From an uncultured Bacteroidales bacterium (GTDB taxonomy: Bacteria; Bacteroidota; Bacteroidia; Bacteroidales; WCHB1-69), in contig CAJOFD010000020.1 in the NCBI GenBank assembly GCA_905233585.1, positions 1 through 34,467 of the forward strand: DNA of 34,467 nucleotides, read 5' to 3'. Shown piece after piece: positions 1 through 8,147 of the stretch. A model generated the notes under the pieces. That model did not search any database and was not told the origin of the DNA. It worked only from the letters and a program-made list of their open reading frames with translations. The position numbers were made by a program, and so were the translations under genes. The number at the start of each line of letters is the position of its first letter. Position 1 is the first letter of the stretch.

Positions 1-27
1 TTGAAATAGAAAACATAGATTAGATAG

Positions 28-384
28 ATGAAGATAAGTGTTTTAATAATAGGTTTATTGTTTTTAGCAGTAGGATCGGTGGTTTACTATATTTGCTATG
101 ACCATAAAACTAAGAAAAAATTCTTTATGACAAATGCAAACGGGTTTATAGTGTTGTTGTCAGACATTTTTATAATGCTTGGTTGGCTTTCTATACTTTC
201 GTTTTGCTTTGGAATAGATGGTTCCTATATGACACCGTCTGTAATAGATGATATGACATGGAAAAACGGTGTTGGATTGGCACTTTCCATATTGTCTTTA
301 TCATATTGTAGTTCAGAGGTATTAGTGCGTATAAAAAGTAGATGCATTGCTAAAAGCACATCACAAGTTGAAAGTGAAGAATAA
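28..384 (+). CDS. Small membrane protein of unknown function
   Basis: A 118-residue protein I do not recognise. Three hydrophobic stretches are visible: residues about 2-22 (ISVLIIGLLFLAVGSVVYYI), about 40-63 and about 80-95, separated by short polar loops with a basic KTKKK segment after the first helix. This predicts an inner-membrane protein with three helices and a charged, Glu-rich C-terminal tail (SQVESEE). No catalytic motif is visible. The start is the ATG at 28; only 27 bases lie upstream in the window, so an operon partner or promoter further left cannot be judged. It is followed after a short gap by another small hydrophobic ORF on the same strand. The reading frame looks real from its hydrophobic pattern and clean start and stop, but its role is unknown. 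Confidence 0.55.
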   Translation: MKISVLIIGLLFLAVGSVVYYICYDHKTKKKFFMTNANGFIVLLSDIFIMLGWLSILSFCFGIDGSYMTPSVIDDMTWKNGVGLALSILSLSYCSSEVLVRIKSRCIAKSTSQVESEE

Positions 385-411
385 TGTATAACAATTAAAA
401 AATAGAATATT

Positions 412-576
412 ATGATGCAAAAGCATTTGCTGTGTTTTGTCCTTGGAATATTTATCCATGTAATATTTTTCTTTTAGTGTATTATGAAGAAATTTTTCAG
501 ATAAATGGTATAGGAAAGTGCAGTCCGTTTATTATGATATATGCTTTGCTGAATGCATTAATAAATAATTGGAGCA
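412..576 (+). other. Degenerate stretch with a 21-residue hydrophobic ORF
   Basis: An ATG at 412 opens a 21-codon reading frame (MMQKHLLCFVLGIFIHVIFFF) that stops at 475-477 and looks like a lone membrane or signal segment. The next 100 bases have stops in that frame, and the following ORF at 577 resumes in the same frame. This could be a tiny membrane peptide, or the broken 5' part of the gene at 577-825. The sequence alone does not decide. Confidence 0.25.
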
Positions 577-825
577 TTGGAACCGTGGTTTCAAACCAAA
601 CAACAAGAAAACCCTACTAAAAAACAATGGCATTTGTTAAGTTGGAGTATTACATTCGGGTTGCCGATGAGCTTTTTGTTGTATTCCCAACAAGTTGCTA
701 TTCAAGAGATAGTTATATGGTATTTCTTTTTATCGTTGGGTATAGGTTTGTTAAGTGGATTATTGGCAGGTTTCTTTTGGTACAAAATTATAACTATTAC
801 TCACCAAAGAAATAATAAGGAATAA
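577..825 (+). CDS. Small two-helix membrane protein, possibly a gene remnant
   Basis: An 82-residue frame whose first possible start is a TTG at 577; an internal ATG lies at 667. Two hydrophobic segments are visible, residues about 22-40 (LSWSITFGLPMSFLLYSQQ) and about 46-73, with a short polar tail HQRNNKE. I do not recognise a family. The lack of a strong start codon, and the stop-rich 100 bases upstream in the same frame, suggest either a genuinely small membrane protein or the C-terminal part of a decayed gene. It ends just before a hairpin terminator, which supports this region being, or having been, the end of a transcription unit with the 28-384 gene. Confidence 0.35.
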   Translation: MEPWFQTKQQENPTKKQWHLLSWSITFGLPMSFLLYSQQVAIQEIVIWYFFLSLGIGLLSGLLAGFFWYKIITITHQRNNKE

Positions 826-861
826 AAAAACAAGCGGATTTTCCGCCTGTTTTTGTTTTTT
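826..861. terminator. Bidirectional hairpin terminator between the small ORFs and aspS
   Basis: Imperfect inverted repeat CAAGCGGA / TCCGCCTG (831-838 and 842-849), with an A run on the left and a T-rich run on the right (TGTTTTTGTTTTTTG). It lies between convergent genes and can act as an intrinsic terminator for both strands. Confidence 0.7.
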
Positions 862-877
862 GTAATGTTGTTTCCTC

Positions 878-2632
878 TTATTTTTTCTCTGTTTTTAGAG
901 CGATACAAAGTTCGTTCAATTGTTCTTCGCTTATTGCAGACGGAGCATTGCTCATTGTGTCTCTTCCAGAATTGTTTTTAGGAAAAGCGATAAAATCGCG
1001 AATGGAATCAGAACCGTTGAAAATAGCACACATTCTGTCAAAACCGAAAGCAATACCGCCGTGAGGAGGGGCACCATATTCAAAGGCATTCATCAAGAAT
1101 CCAAATTGTTTTTGGGCATTTTCAGGTGTAAAACCTAATACTTTAAACATTCTTTGTTGCAATTCTTTTTGGAAAATACGAATAGACCCGCCACCGACTT
1201 CTGTTCCGTTGATTACCAAATCATAGGCATTGGCTCTTACTTCTGCAGGTGCACTTTCCAATTTGTCAATATCTTCGGGTTTCGGAGAAGTGAATGGGTG
1301 ATGTTTGGCGTAGAAGCGTTGAGTTTCATCGTCCCATTCCAACAATGGAAAATCAATTACCCACAAAGGTTTGAATTCATCGGGTTTTCTCAATCCCAAG
1401 CGATTGCCCATTTCTAAACGCAATTCACATAGAGCCTTTTGTGTTTTTTCTGTTTTTCCGCTTAAAATCAGAATCAAATCCCCATTCTCAGCATGGCATT
1501 TTTCTGCCACTTTTTTCAAATCTTCTTGCGAATAAAATTTATCAACTGAAGATTTGAATGTTCCGTCTTGATGACAAAGAACATAAACCAATCCGCTTGC
1601 ACCCACTTGTGGGCGTTTTACAAATTCGGTGAGTTCGTCCAATTGTTTGCGGGTATAGTTTCCGCAACCTTTGGCACAAATTCCGACAACCAATTCTGCT
1701 TCGTTAAATATTTTAAAATCACGATGTTGCAATACGTCATTCAATTCAACAAATTGCATATCAAAACGAGTGTCTGGTTTGTCGCAACCATACAATCTCA
1801 TTGCGTCAGCGTATGTGATTCGTGGAAATTTGTCAAAATCTATATTTTTTAATTTTTTGAAAAGGTGTTTGAACAAACCTTCAAAAATTTGTATAATGTC
1901 TTCTTGTTTGACAAAAGAGAGTTCGCAATCCACTTGAGTAAATTCCGGTTGTCTGTCAGCACGCAGGTCTTCATCTCTAAAACAGCGGACAATCTGGAAA
2001 TATTTGTCCATACCTGCTACCATCAACAATTGTTTGAATTGTTGAGGAGATTGTGGCAAAGCGTAAAATTCTCCCGGATTCATTCTTGAGGGTACGACAA
2101 AATCTCTTGCTCCCTCCGGAGTGGATTTCATCAAAAAAGGTGTTTCTATTTCAACAAAATCCATTTGATTCAAATAATTTCTGATTTCCATAGCCAAATG
2201 GTGTCTGAAAATAAGATTTTGTTGTATAGGTTTTCTGCGTATATCCAAATATCGGAAAGACATTCTTAAATCATCTCCGCCATCGCTGTTGTCTTCAATT
2301 GTGAAAGGAGGAGTTTTGGCTTCATTCAACAAATGAATTTCTTTTACCTCAATTTCAATTTCACCAGTGGGTAAGTTTTTGTTTTTGTTATATCTTTCGA
2401 TAACTTTTCCCATAACTTGAATAACAAATTCCCTACCCAATTGACGGGCTTGCATACACAAATCAGCATTTGTTTCCATATTGAAAGCCAATTGGGTAAT
2501 GCCGTATCTGTCTCTTAAATCAACAAATGTCATTCCGCCAAGGTCGCGGGAGCGTTGTACCCAACCACAAAGTTTAACTTCTTGATTTACATTAGAAATA
2601 TTTAATTCTCCACAAGTATGTGTTCTATACAT
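878..2632 (-). CDS. aspS: Aspartate--tRNA ligase
   Basis: Class II aminoacyl-tRNA synthetase charging tRNA-Asp (possibly also tRNA-Asn). At 584 residues it is the normal length for bacterial-type AspRS. An N-terminal OB-fold anticodon-binding domain (about 1-105, with [21 protein letters not shown]) is followed by the class II core. Motif 2 is [18 protein letters not shown], with the flipping-loop region [15 protein letters not shown] just before it. A bacterial GAD insertion lies at about 285-400, and motif 3 is GIAFGFDRM near the C-terminus, followed by [11 protein letters not shown]. The start ATG at 2632 directly precedes the conserved YRTHTCGEL opening. It is the last gene of a minus-strand operon with the class III aminotransferase 27 bp upstream and lpxD, and it ends at the terminator near 861. 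Whether it is discriminating or non-discriminating cannot be fixed by eye. Confidence 0.98.
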   Translation of the reverse strand: MYRTHTCGELNISNVNQEVKLCGWVQRSRDLGGMTFVDLRDRYGITQLAFNMETNADLCMQARQLGREFVIQVMGKVIERYNKNKNLPTGEIEIEVKEIHLLNEAKTPPFTIEDNSDGGDDLRMSFRYLDIRRKPIQQNLIFRHHLAMEIRNYLNQMDFVEIETPFLMKSTPEGARDFVVPSRMNPGEFYALPQSPQQFKQLLMVAGMDKYFQIVRCFRDEDLRADRQPEFTQVDCELSFVKQEDIIQIFEGLFKHLFKKLKNIDFDKFPRITYADAMRLYGCDKPDTRFDMQFVELNDVLQHRDFKIFNEAELVVGICAKGCGNYTRKQLDELTEFVKRPQVGASGLVYVLCHQDGTFKSSVDKFYSQEDLKKVAEKCHAENGDLILILSGKTEKTQKALCELRLEMGNRLGLRKPDEFKPLWVIDFPLLEWDDETQRFYAKHHPFTSPKPEDIDKLESAPAEVRANAYDLVINGTEVGGGSIRIFQKELQQRMFKVLGFTPENAQKQFGFLMNAFEYGAPPHGGIAFGFDRMCAIFNGSDSIRDFIAFPKNNSGRDTMSNAPSAISEEQLNELCIALKTEKK

Positions 2633-2659
2633 TTTATATATTATTTAATCTAAAAATTT

Positions 2660-3844
2660 TTATAATTCTTTTAAAACTTGATTTAGAATTTTACAAGCCT
2701 CTTCTATTTCTTTTTCATTAATGATCAATGGGGGAGCAATTCGCAATGCCGTATCGCAAAATAAGAACCAGTCAGTAAGCAACCCTGCTTCCACAGTTTT
2801 TTTCACTACCTTGAAATTAAATTCCTTGTCTTCAAAATCCACAGCAATCATTAATCCGCAACGGCGAATGGATTTTACGTGGGGCATTTTTTCTATAAAG
2901 TGTACAAACAAATCCGATTTTTGTTGTACTTGTTCATACAATTTTTCTTTTTTTATGACATTCAAAGCCGCCAAGCCAGCCGCGCAACAAACAGGGTGCC
3001 CGCCAAAAGTAGTGATATGTCCCAAAACAGGATTGTGTGTAAAACAATTCATCAATATTTTGTCGGCTACAAAGGCTCCTAAAGGCATGCCTCCTCCCAA
3101 ACTTTTGGCCAAAATGAGAACGTCTGGTTCTATGCCGATTTGTTCAAAGGCAAACATTGTGCCTGTACGTCCAAATCCGGTTTGAACTTCATCAAACATG
3201 AGCAGTGTGCCTGTTTGGTTGCATTTTTCCCGCAATTTTTTCCAATATTCTTTGGAGACCGTGCGTATGCCTGCTTCGCCTTGAACAATTTCTATTAAAA
3301 CTGCGGCCGTTTTTTCTGAAATCAATTCAATATCTTCTGTATTTCCGTGTTTTATACGGTGGCAATCGGGTAGCAAGGGTCTGAAATTAGCGGTGAAATC
3401 ATCACAACCCATTACGCTCATGGCGCCATTGGTGCAACCATGGTAGGCATTGTGGCAGGACAATATTTCTGTTCTGTTTGTATAACGTTTGGCCAATTTT
3501 ATGGCTCCCTCGATGGCTTCCGAACCCGAATTGACAAAATAAACACTATTCAAATGTGCGGGTAATATATCTGTAATTGCTTGGGCATATAGTACTTGTG
3601 GTGATTGGACAATTTCCCCGTAAACCATCAAATGCATATATTTTGCCGCTTGTGCTTGAATGGCTTGTACAACTTCGGGATTACAATGTCCGACATTGCT
3701 AACTGAAACACCCGAGATGAGGTCAATATACCTTTTCTTGTTGCTTCCATACAACATAACACCTTCTGCCCGTTCAATATCAATGGCTAATGGTTCATCT
3801 GATGTTTGTGCAATATGATTATAAAACAATTCCCTTAAATTCAT
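2660..3844 (-). CDS. Class III PLP-dependent aminotransferase (acetylornithine/ornithine aminotransferase-like)
   Basis: Fold-type I, class III aminotransferase of 394 residues, the normal length. Visible features: the PLP-phosphate region NSGSEAIEGAIKLAKRYT (about 105-122), the aromatic-stacking AYHG near 133-136, the PLP-pyridine Asp in LLMFDEVQTGFGRTG (Asp218), and the catalytic Lys247 in LILAKSLGGGMPLGAF. It transfers an amino group from an omega-amino donor to a keto acid. The exact substrate cannot be read from sequence: acetylornithine (argD), ornithine, 4-aminobutyrate and similar are all possible, and no arginine genes lie next to it. It sits between lpxD (12 bp gap) and aspS (27 bp gap) on the same strand, so it is probably co-transcribed from the promoter before lpxD. 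Confidence 0.9.
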   Translation of the reverse strand: MNLRELFYNHIAQTSDEPLAIDIERAEGVMLYGSNKKRYIDLISGVSVSNVGHCNPEVVQAIQAQAAKYMHLMVYGEIVQSPQVLYAQAITDILPAHLNSVYFVNSGSEAIEGAIKLAKRYTNRTEILSCHNAYHGCTNGAMSVMGCDDFTANFRPLLPDCHRIKHGNTEDIELISEKTAAVLIEIVQGEAGIRTVSKEYWKKLREKCNQTGTLLMFDEVQTGFGRTGTMFAFEQIGIEPDVLILAKSLGGGMPLGAFVADKILMNCFTHNPVLGHITTFGGHPVCCAAGLAALNVIKKEKLYEQVQQKSDLFVHFIEKMPHVKSIRRCGLMIAVDFEDKEFNFKVVKKTVEAGLLTDWFLFCDTALRIAPPLIINEKEIEEACKILNQVLKEL

Positions 3845-3856
3845 AATCGGCTATTG

Positions 3857-4906
3857 TTATTTCTTTTTTTGTTCCAATTTTTCTGTCAAATCTTTCACTT
3901 GTTTTTCCAATTCTGCAATACGATTGACGTACGAAGGGAAAAATTTGAACATGGTCATTGATTTTACACAATCATTAGCATTAAAAGCGGGTGTGCCTAA
4001 TAGAACGGCATTGTCTTTTACATTGTGGCTGATAGCACTTTGAGCTCCGACTTGCACATTGTCTCCAATAGTTAGGTGCCAATTGACACCCACTTGCCCG
4101 CCAAAGATGCAGTTTTTGCCGATTTTTGTAGAACCTGCAATGCCGCATTGGGCTGCCATAACGGTGTTTTCTCCTATTTCGCAATTGTGGGCAACTTGAA
4201 TAAAGTTGCATAATTTCACGCCTTTACGGATAATTGTAGACCCCATTGTTGAACGGTCTATGCAAGAGTTTGCCCCAATATCTACATTATCTTCAATAAT
4301 AACGTTGCCCAATTGTGGTATTTTCATATATTGATGATCGCTTTGCGGGGCAAAACCAAATCCGTCAGAACCAATGATGGCACCTGCATAAAAATTGCAA
4401 TTATTTCCAATAATGCAATCATGATGTATTTTTACTCCCGAAAACAGGGTGGTATTGTCTCCAATAGTAACATTTTCGCCGATGTAGCAATTGGGATATA
4501 TTTGTACATTGTTGCCCAAAACAACTCCAGAAGCAATTGATACAAAATCTCCAATGTAGATGTTTTCTCCCATTTTAACATCTTCGGCAATTGCAGCGTG
4601 TTTGGATAAGCCCACTTTGTTTTGTTTTTGCTGATAAAAGGTCATTAATTTAGCAAAAGCCAAATAGGGGTCTTCTATTCTGATAAGCGTACAAGGAACA
4701 GGGTGGGTAGGTACAAAATCGTTTCTTACCAAAACTGCTGTCGATTTTGTTTCATAAATGTAGTGTGTATATTTTACATTTGCCAAAAAAGACAAGCCTT
4801 CGGGTTCGCCTTGTTCTATTTTTGAAAATTTGCTAACAAGGGCATCAGGGTTACCTTCTACCGTTCCACCAATAACTTCTGCAATTTCTTTTACTGTAAA
4901 TTTCAT
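3857..4906 (-). CDS. lpxD: UDP-3-O-(3-hydroxyacyl)glucosamine N-acyltransferase
   Basis: Third step of lipid A biosynthesis: transfers a 3-hydroxyacyl chain from ACP to the 2-amino group of UDP-3-O-acyl-glucosamine in the cytoplasm. At 349 residues it has the usual length. The N-terminal uridine-binding domain (about 1-100, MKFTVKEIAEVIGG...GLSFLANVKYTHYI) is followed by a left-handed parallel beta-helix of hexapeptide repeats (I/V-G-x-N pattern from about 110 to 310). The helix holds the catalytic-loop histidine region FSGVKIHHDCIIGNNCNFYAG and GSDGFGFAPQ. A C-terminal helix carrying a Lys/Glu-rich coil (ELEKQVKDLTEKLEQKKK) suits trimer packing. It is the first gene of the operon with the aminotransferase and aspS; a TACCTTTG promoter element lies about 30 bp upstream of the ATG. 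Confidence 0.96.
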   Translation of the reverse strand: MKFTVKEIAEVIGGTVEGNPDALVSKFSKIEQGEPEGLSFLANVKYTHYIYETKSTAVLVRNDFVPTHPVPCTLIRIEDPYLAFAKLMTFYQQKQNKVGLSKHAAIAEDVKMGENIYIGDFVSIASGVVLGNNVQIYPNCYIGENVTIGDNTTLFSGVKIHHDCIIGNNCNFYAGAIIGSDGFGFAPQSDHQYMKIPQLGNVIIEDNVDIGANSCIDRSTMGSTIIRKGVKLCNFIQVAHNCEIGENTVMAAQCGIAGSTKIGKNCIFGGQVGVNWHLTIGDNVQVGAQSAISHNVKDNAVLLGTPAFNANDCVKSMTMFKFFPSYVNRIAELEKQVKDLTEKLEQKKK

Positions 4907-4937
4907 ATTTTAATCTCAATTAATTTGATTAATTTTA

Positions 4938-4945
4938 CAAAGGTA
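4938..4945 (-). promoter_or_regulatory. Bacteroidota-type -7 element (TACCTTTG) for lpxD operon
   Basis: On the minus strand this reads TACCTTTG, matching the TAnnTTTG -7 consensus of Bacteroidota primary sigma factors. The predicted start of transcription is about 25 nt before the lpxD ATG. Confidence 0.6.
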
Positions 4946-5104
4946 GCACTTATTATTTGAATATTTACCCATCAAAATTATATTCTTAAAAAATAATTTA
5001 AAAAGAAATATTTTATTGATTGATTTTCACTCAAATAAATATTTTCCCAAATATTTGATGCAATAAAAAATAAAAAAAATGGTAAAATGTAAAAAATAAT
5101 AATG

Positions 5105-5112
5105 TATCTTTG
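5105..5112 (+). promoter_or_regulatory. Bacteroidota-type -7 element (TATCTTTG) for the Asp-box exported protein
   Basis: TATCTTTG followed by GCAATC, in a very A/T-rich 283-base intergenic region (4907-5189) that otherwise holds only the divergent lpxD promoter. It predicts a 5' untranslated leader of about 70 nt before the ATG at 5190. No riboswitch-like conserved structure was recognised in the leader. Confidence 0.6.
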
Positions 5113-5189
5113 CAATCTAAATTGTATAATTGCATTTTGGAAAAATTAACATAAAAAATAAATTGAAAATAAAATATTAATAATTCATA

Positions 5190-8060
5190 ATGAGAACAAT
5201 AAAGTATATTTTGTTAGGTGTGAGTGTTTGCTGTATGTTTTTGAGCGGATATGCTCAAAACGGCAATAAGGCTCAAAAAGAAAGAAAAGTTGGTAAGGGC
5301 TGGACATCAATAGGTCCAAGTAATATTGCAGGAAGAACATTGTCTTTGTGTATTGATAAAGATAATTCCCAAAAATTGTATGTCGGGGCGGCAGGTAGTG
5401 GCTTGTGGCAATCTACCAATGGCGGGGCTTCTTGGATAAGAAATACTGCTTATAATGGTTCTGCGGCAGTTTCTGCTATTGTTCAAGATAATGCTGGTTC
5501 ACTTTATATTGGTACAGGTGATGGTTTGACAGGTTCCCAAAATTCTCCAAGAGTTTTGGACAATTATTATAATTATGGTATCAAAGGAGATGGTGTTTAT
5601 AAATCTACCGATAATGGTGTTTCTTTTACTTTGTTGCCGGCTACCGAAACATGGGAAGAAATAAATGATATGGTGTTTGATTTTAATACCAATAAGTTAT
5701 ATGTTGCCACCAATGAAGGTTTGATGGTATCTGCCGATGGCGGTAATTCCTTCCAATTGGCTCACAGCGGTGTTACATTTAAATGTGTTGAAGTACATGT
5801 TGTAGGCGATGTAATTGTCTATACCAATATGGGAGCACAAGCCAATGCTTATATTTCTACTGATGGCGGCACTACTTTTACTTCTGTTTGTGCTGCAAAC
5901 AAATTGCCAACCAATGCAGGACGTATTAGTTTGGCGGTTTCTCCAACTGCTCCTAATATGGTATATGCTTTGGTTGCAGATAAAAATGGAAAATATCAAG
6001 GTGCGTATCAATCAAGAAATACAGGTGTGACTTGGAGAACAATTGCTCCAACTAGTGGTATGACAGATTTGATTGGTGGCGGTGGCTTGGTTTGCAATAG
6101 AATTATTGTTGACCAAGAAGATTCTTCAAAAATATTTTTAGGAGGGCAGGTTTTTTATAGAGGTGCAGAATATGATACCGCTCGCGATTTCAACTGGACT
6201 GCTATTTCTTCGGCAAGTTACTTATATAATATCATTGCCAAAGGTCAAGATATGTATATTTGTACTCGTGCTGGCATAAAAAAATCAACCAATGGAGGTA
6301 CAAGTTTTACAACATGTAACAACAATTTTTCATCAATGCAATCATATACGTTAGCTGTAGCTAATGACGGACGTTTTATGAGTGGTATTAGAGAGGGTGG
6401 TATTGCTTATATTTCCAATCCTCGCAATACTTCCAAGAGAGCAGTAGAAATAGCAACTCCTACTGGTGATGGCGGAAACGCAATGTTCTCTTTCATTAAA
6501 ACAGAAGCGATGTTTTATACTGGTAATTTTGGTTATGTTTATCGTAAAGCCAGTGAAAATAGTGATGCTCAAACACCTGCCGAATGGTATGGAAACAATA
6601 GTGCTGAAACTATTATTAAGGCTAAAAATACTTCTTTAACCCGTTGGGCTCCATCTCAGAATAATCTTTCATTGCTTTATGCTGCGGCAAGAGTTACTCC
6701 TTTAGTAATGTGGGAATCTTACAATGATGTTAAAAGTATCGATTCAATTGACTATATTGCAGATCGCACTTATGTTCAGGGAGATAAAATCTGTGTAAAA
6801 AGTGCAAGAAACAATTATCCTATTTATTATCAATATGATGGTACAGATACCTTGTATAGAAATGAAGATACCATTAAAGTTCAAGATGTTGTTACTTCCA
6901 GATTATTTATGGGGGGGGCTGGACATAGATACACAAGCGGTGCTCCTTGTGGTGCTCCTGTTTATTTATCTACAACATCTTTGGATTATTTTAATCTTCC
7001 TTATTGGATATGTGTGTTCAGAACAAAAGATTCTACCGAACAAGTGATGGATTTGAAAGTGTCAGAAGACGGAGACAATCTGTTTGTTTTAGCTAAAAAA
7101 TATATATCCGGGACAGGATATTCGTATGCTATTTATCGTGTTTCTGGATTTGATGACCATCGTACTCGTAGAGAAATGGAAGTTTATCCATATGATGATC
7201 CCAATGCAAGTTTTGCTACAGACAATCCAAATAGAGCATTAATAGATAATGTATTAATTGATAATATCATGGGTATGGATATTTTATCTATTAATTTAGA
7301 CCCACAAAATAACAACAACCTTATTTATACAACCAATGGAGACGGTTTGGCTGACAATCGTGTATTTGTTATTACCGATGCTCTTACCGCAACAAATGGA
7401 AATGCAACTGTTGAATCAAAAGAAGGAACAGGTATTCCGGAAAATCTGGCAATTTATACTGCTATTGTAGAAATGAACAATGCCAATATTGCTTATGTAG
7501 GTACAGAAGCAGGTGTTTATATTACTGAAAACTTCAATACCGCAACTCCTACTTGGGTGTTGTATAATAATGGTATCAATGTAAAAGTGCCAGTGTTTAA
7601 ATTGTTCCAACAAACTAAAAATTGGCCTAATAACCGTTCTGTTTCTTATTCTGCAGACGGCACTCCAACTTATGTTGATTTTCCTGGTGTAAGCAACTAT
7701 GGTAGCATTTATGCAGCAACACATGGTTTGGGTATATTTATTGATAGTACTTATTTTGATGCTATTGCGGATAAAAAATTTGAAAATCCGTCAGAACAAG
7801 TAGCGCAAAATATAAAGGTTTATCCCAATCCGACTAATCATGGGGCAACACTTGCTTTTGAATTGAAAGAAAATACCAATTTGACTATCAATGTAACTGA
7901 TATTACCGGTAGAATAATTAAATCAGAAAACAAAAACAGTCTTTCTGAAGGTTACTATCAAGAATATATTGATTGCAGCAATTTGTCAGAAGGTATTTAT
8001 TTTGTAACCATTAATATTAATAATAGATTATATACCAAGAAATTGGTTGTTAGTAAATAA
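5190..8060 (+). CDS. Secreted Asp-box (BNR/sortilin-like) beta-propeller protein with T9SS type A sorting domain
   Basis: A 956-residue exported protein. An N-terminal signal peptide (residues 1-22, cleavage after SGYA before QNGN) is followed by a long propeller region with repeated Asp-box motifs S-x-D/N-x-G-x-x-F/W: STNGGASW, STDNGVSF, SADGGNSF, STDGGTTF, SRNTGVTW and STNGGTSF. These occur roughly every 45-70 residues at first and more diffusely to about 860. The last 85 residues are a T9SS C-terminal domain: IKVYPNPTNHG, then DITGRIIK, LSEGIYFV and KKLVV at the terminus. The family relationship is to VPS10/sortilin and glycosyl-hydrolase BNR propellers, which bind glycans or peptides, but no catalytic residues are identified. 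It is monocistronic: promoter at 5105, terminator at 8078. It probably uses the T9SS, of which PorZ is encoded at 19.5 kb. Confidence 0.85.
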   Translation: MRTIKYILLGVSVCCMFLSGYAQNGNKAQKERKVGKGWTSIGPSNIAGRTLSLCIDKDNSQKLYVGAAGSGLWQSTNGGASWIRNTAYNGSAAVSAIVQDNAGSLYIGTGDGLTGSQNSPRVLDNYYNYGIKGDGVYKSTDNGVSFTLLPATETWEEINDMVFDFNTNKLYVATNEGLMVSADGGNSFQLAHSGVTFKCVEVHVVGDVIVYTNMGAQANAYISTDGGTTFTSVCAANKLPTNAGRISLAVSPTAPNMVYALVADKNGKYQGAYQSRNTGVTWRTIAPTSGMTDLIGGGGLVCNRIIVDQEDSSKIFLGGQVFYRGAEYDTARDFNWTAISSASYLYNIIAKGQDMYICTRAGIKKSTNGGTSFTTCNNNFSSMQSYTLAVANDGRFMSGIREGGIAYISNPRNTSKRAVEIATPTGDGGNAMFSFIKTEAMFYTGNFGYVYRKASENSDAQTPAEWYGNNSAETIIKAKNTSLTRWAPSQNNLSLLYAAARVTPLVMWESYNDVKSIDSIDYIADRTYVQGDKICVKSARNNYPIYYQYDGTDTLYRNEDTIKVQDVVTSRLFMGGAGHRYTSGAPCGAPVYLSTTSLDYFNLPYWICVFRTKDSTEQVMDLKVSEDGDNLFVLAKKYISGTGYSYAIYRVSGFDDHRTRREMEVYPYDDPNASFATDNPNRALIDNVLIDNIMGMDILSINLDPQNNNNLIYTTNGDGLADNRVFVITDALTATNGNATVESKEGTGIPENLAIYTAIVEMNNANIAYVGTEAGVYITENFNTATPTWVLYNNGINVKVPVFKLFQQTKNWPNNRSVSYSADGTPTYVDFPGVSNYGSIYAATHGLGIFIDSTYFDAIADKKFENPSEQVAQNIKVYPNPTNHGATLAFELKENTNLTINVTDITGRIIKSENKNSLSEGYYQEYIDCSNLSEGIYFVTININNRLYTKKLVVSK

Positions 8061-8077
8061 AAATATTTCGAACAAAC

Positions 8078-8113
8078 AAAAGGATTAACGCAATCAGGTG
8101 TTAATCCTTTTTA
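8078..8113 (+). terminator. Intrinsic terminator after the Asp-box protein
   Basis: Ten-base perfect inverted repeat AAAGGATTAA / TTAATCCTTT (8078-8087 and 8101-8110) with a T-rich 3' end, beginning 17 bases after the stop codon. Confidence 0.8.
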
Positions 8114-8147
8114 AATTTAAAATAAGAACAACTAAAAGGAAAAATAA

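Noticed and set aside
432..620. 62-codon plus frame near the left end
   Set aside because: No recognisable pattern, overlaps both neighbouring candidate frames, poor start context.
627..815. 62-codon plus frame overlapping 577-825
   Set aside because: The frame at 577 has the better hydrophobic pattern; this one is its shadow.
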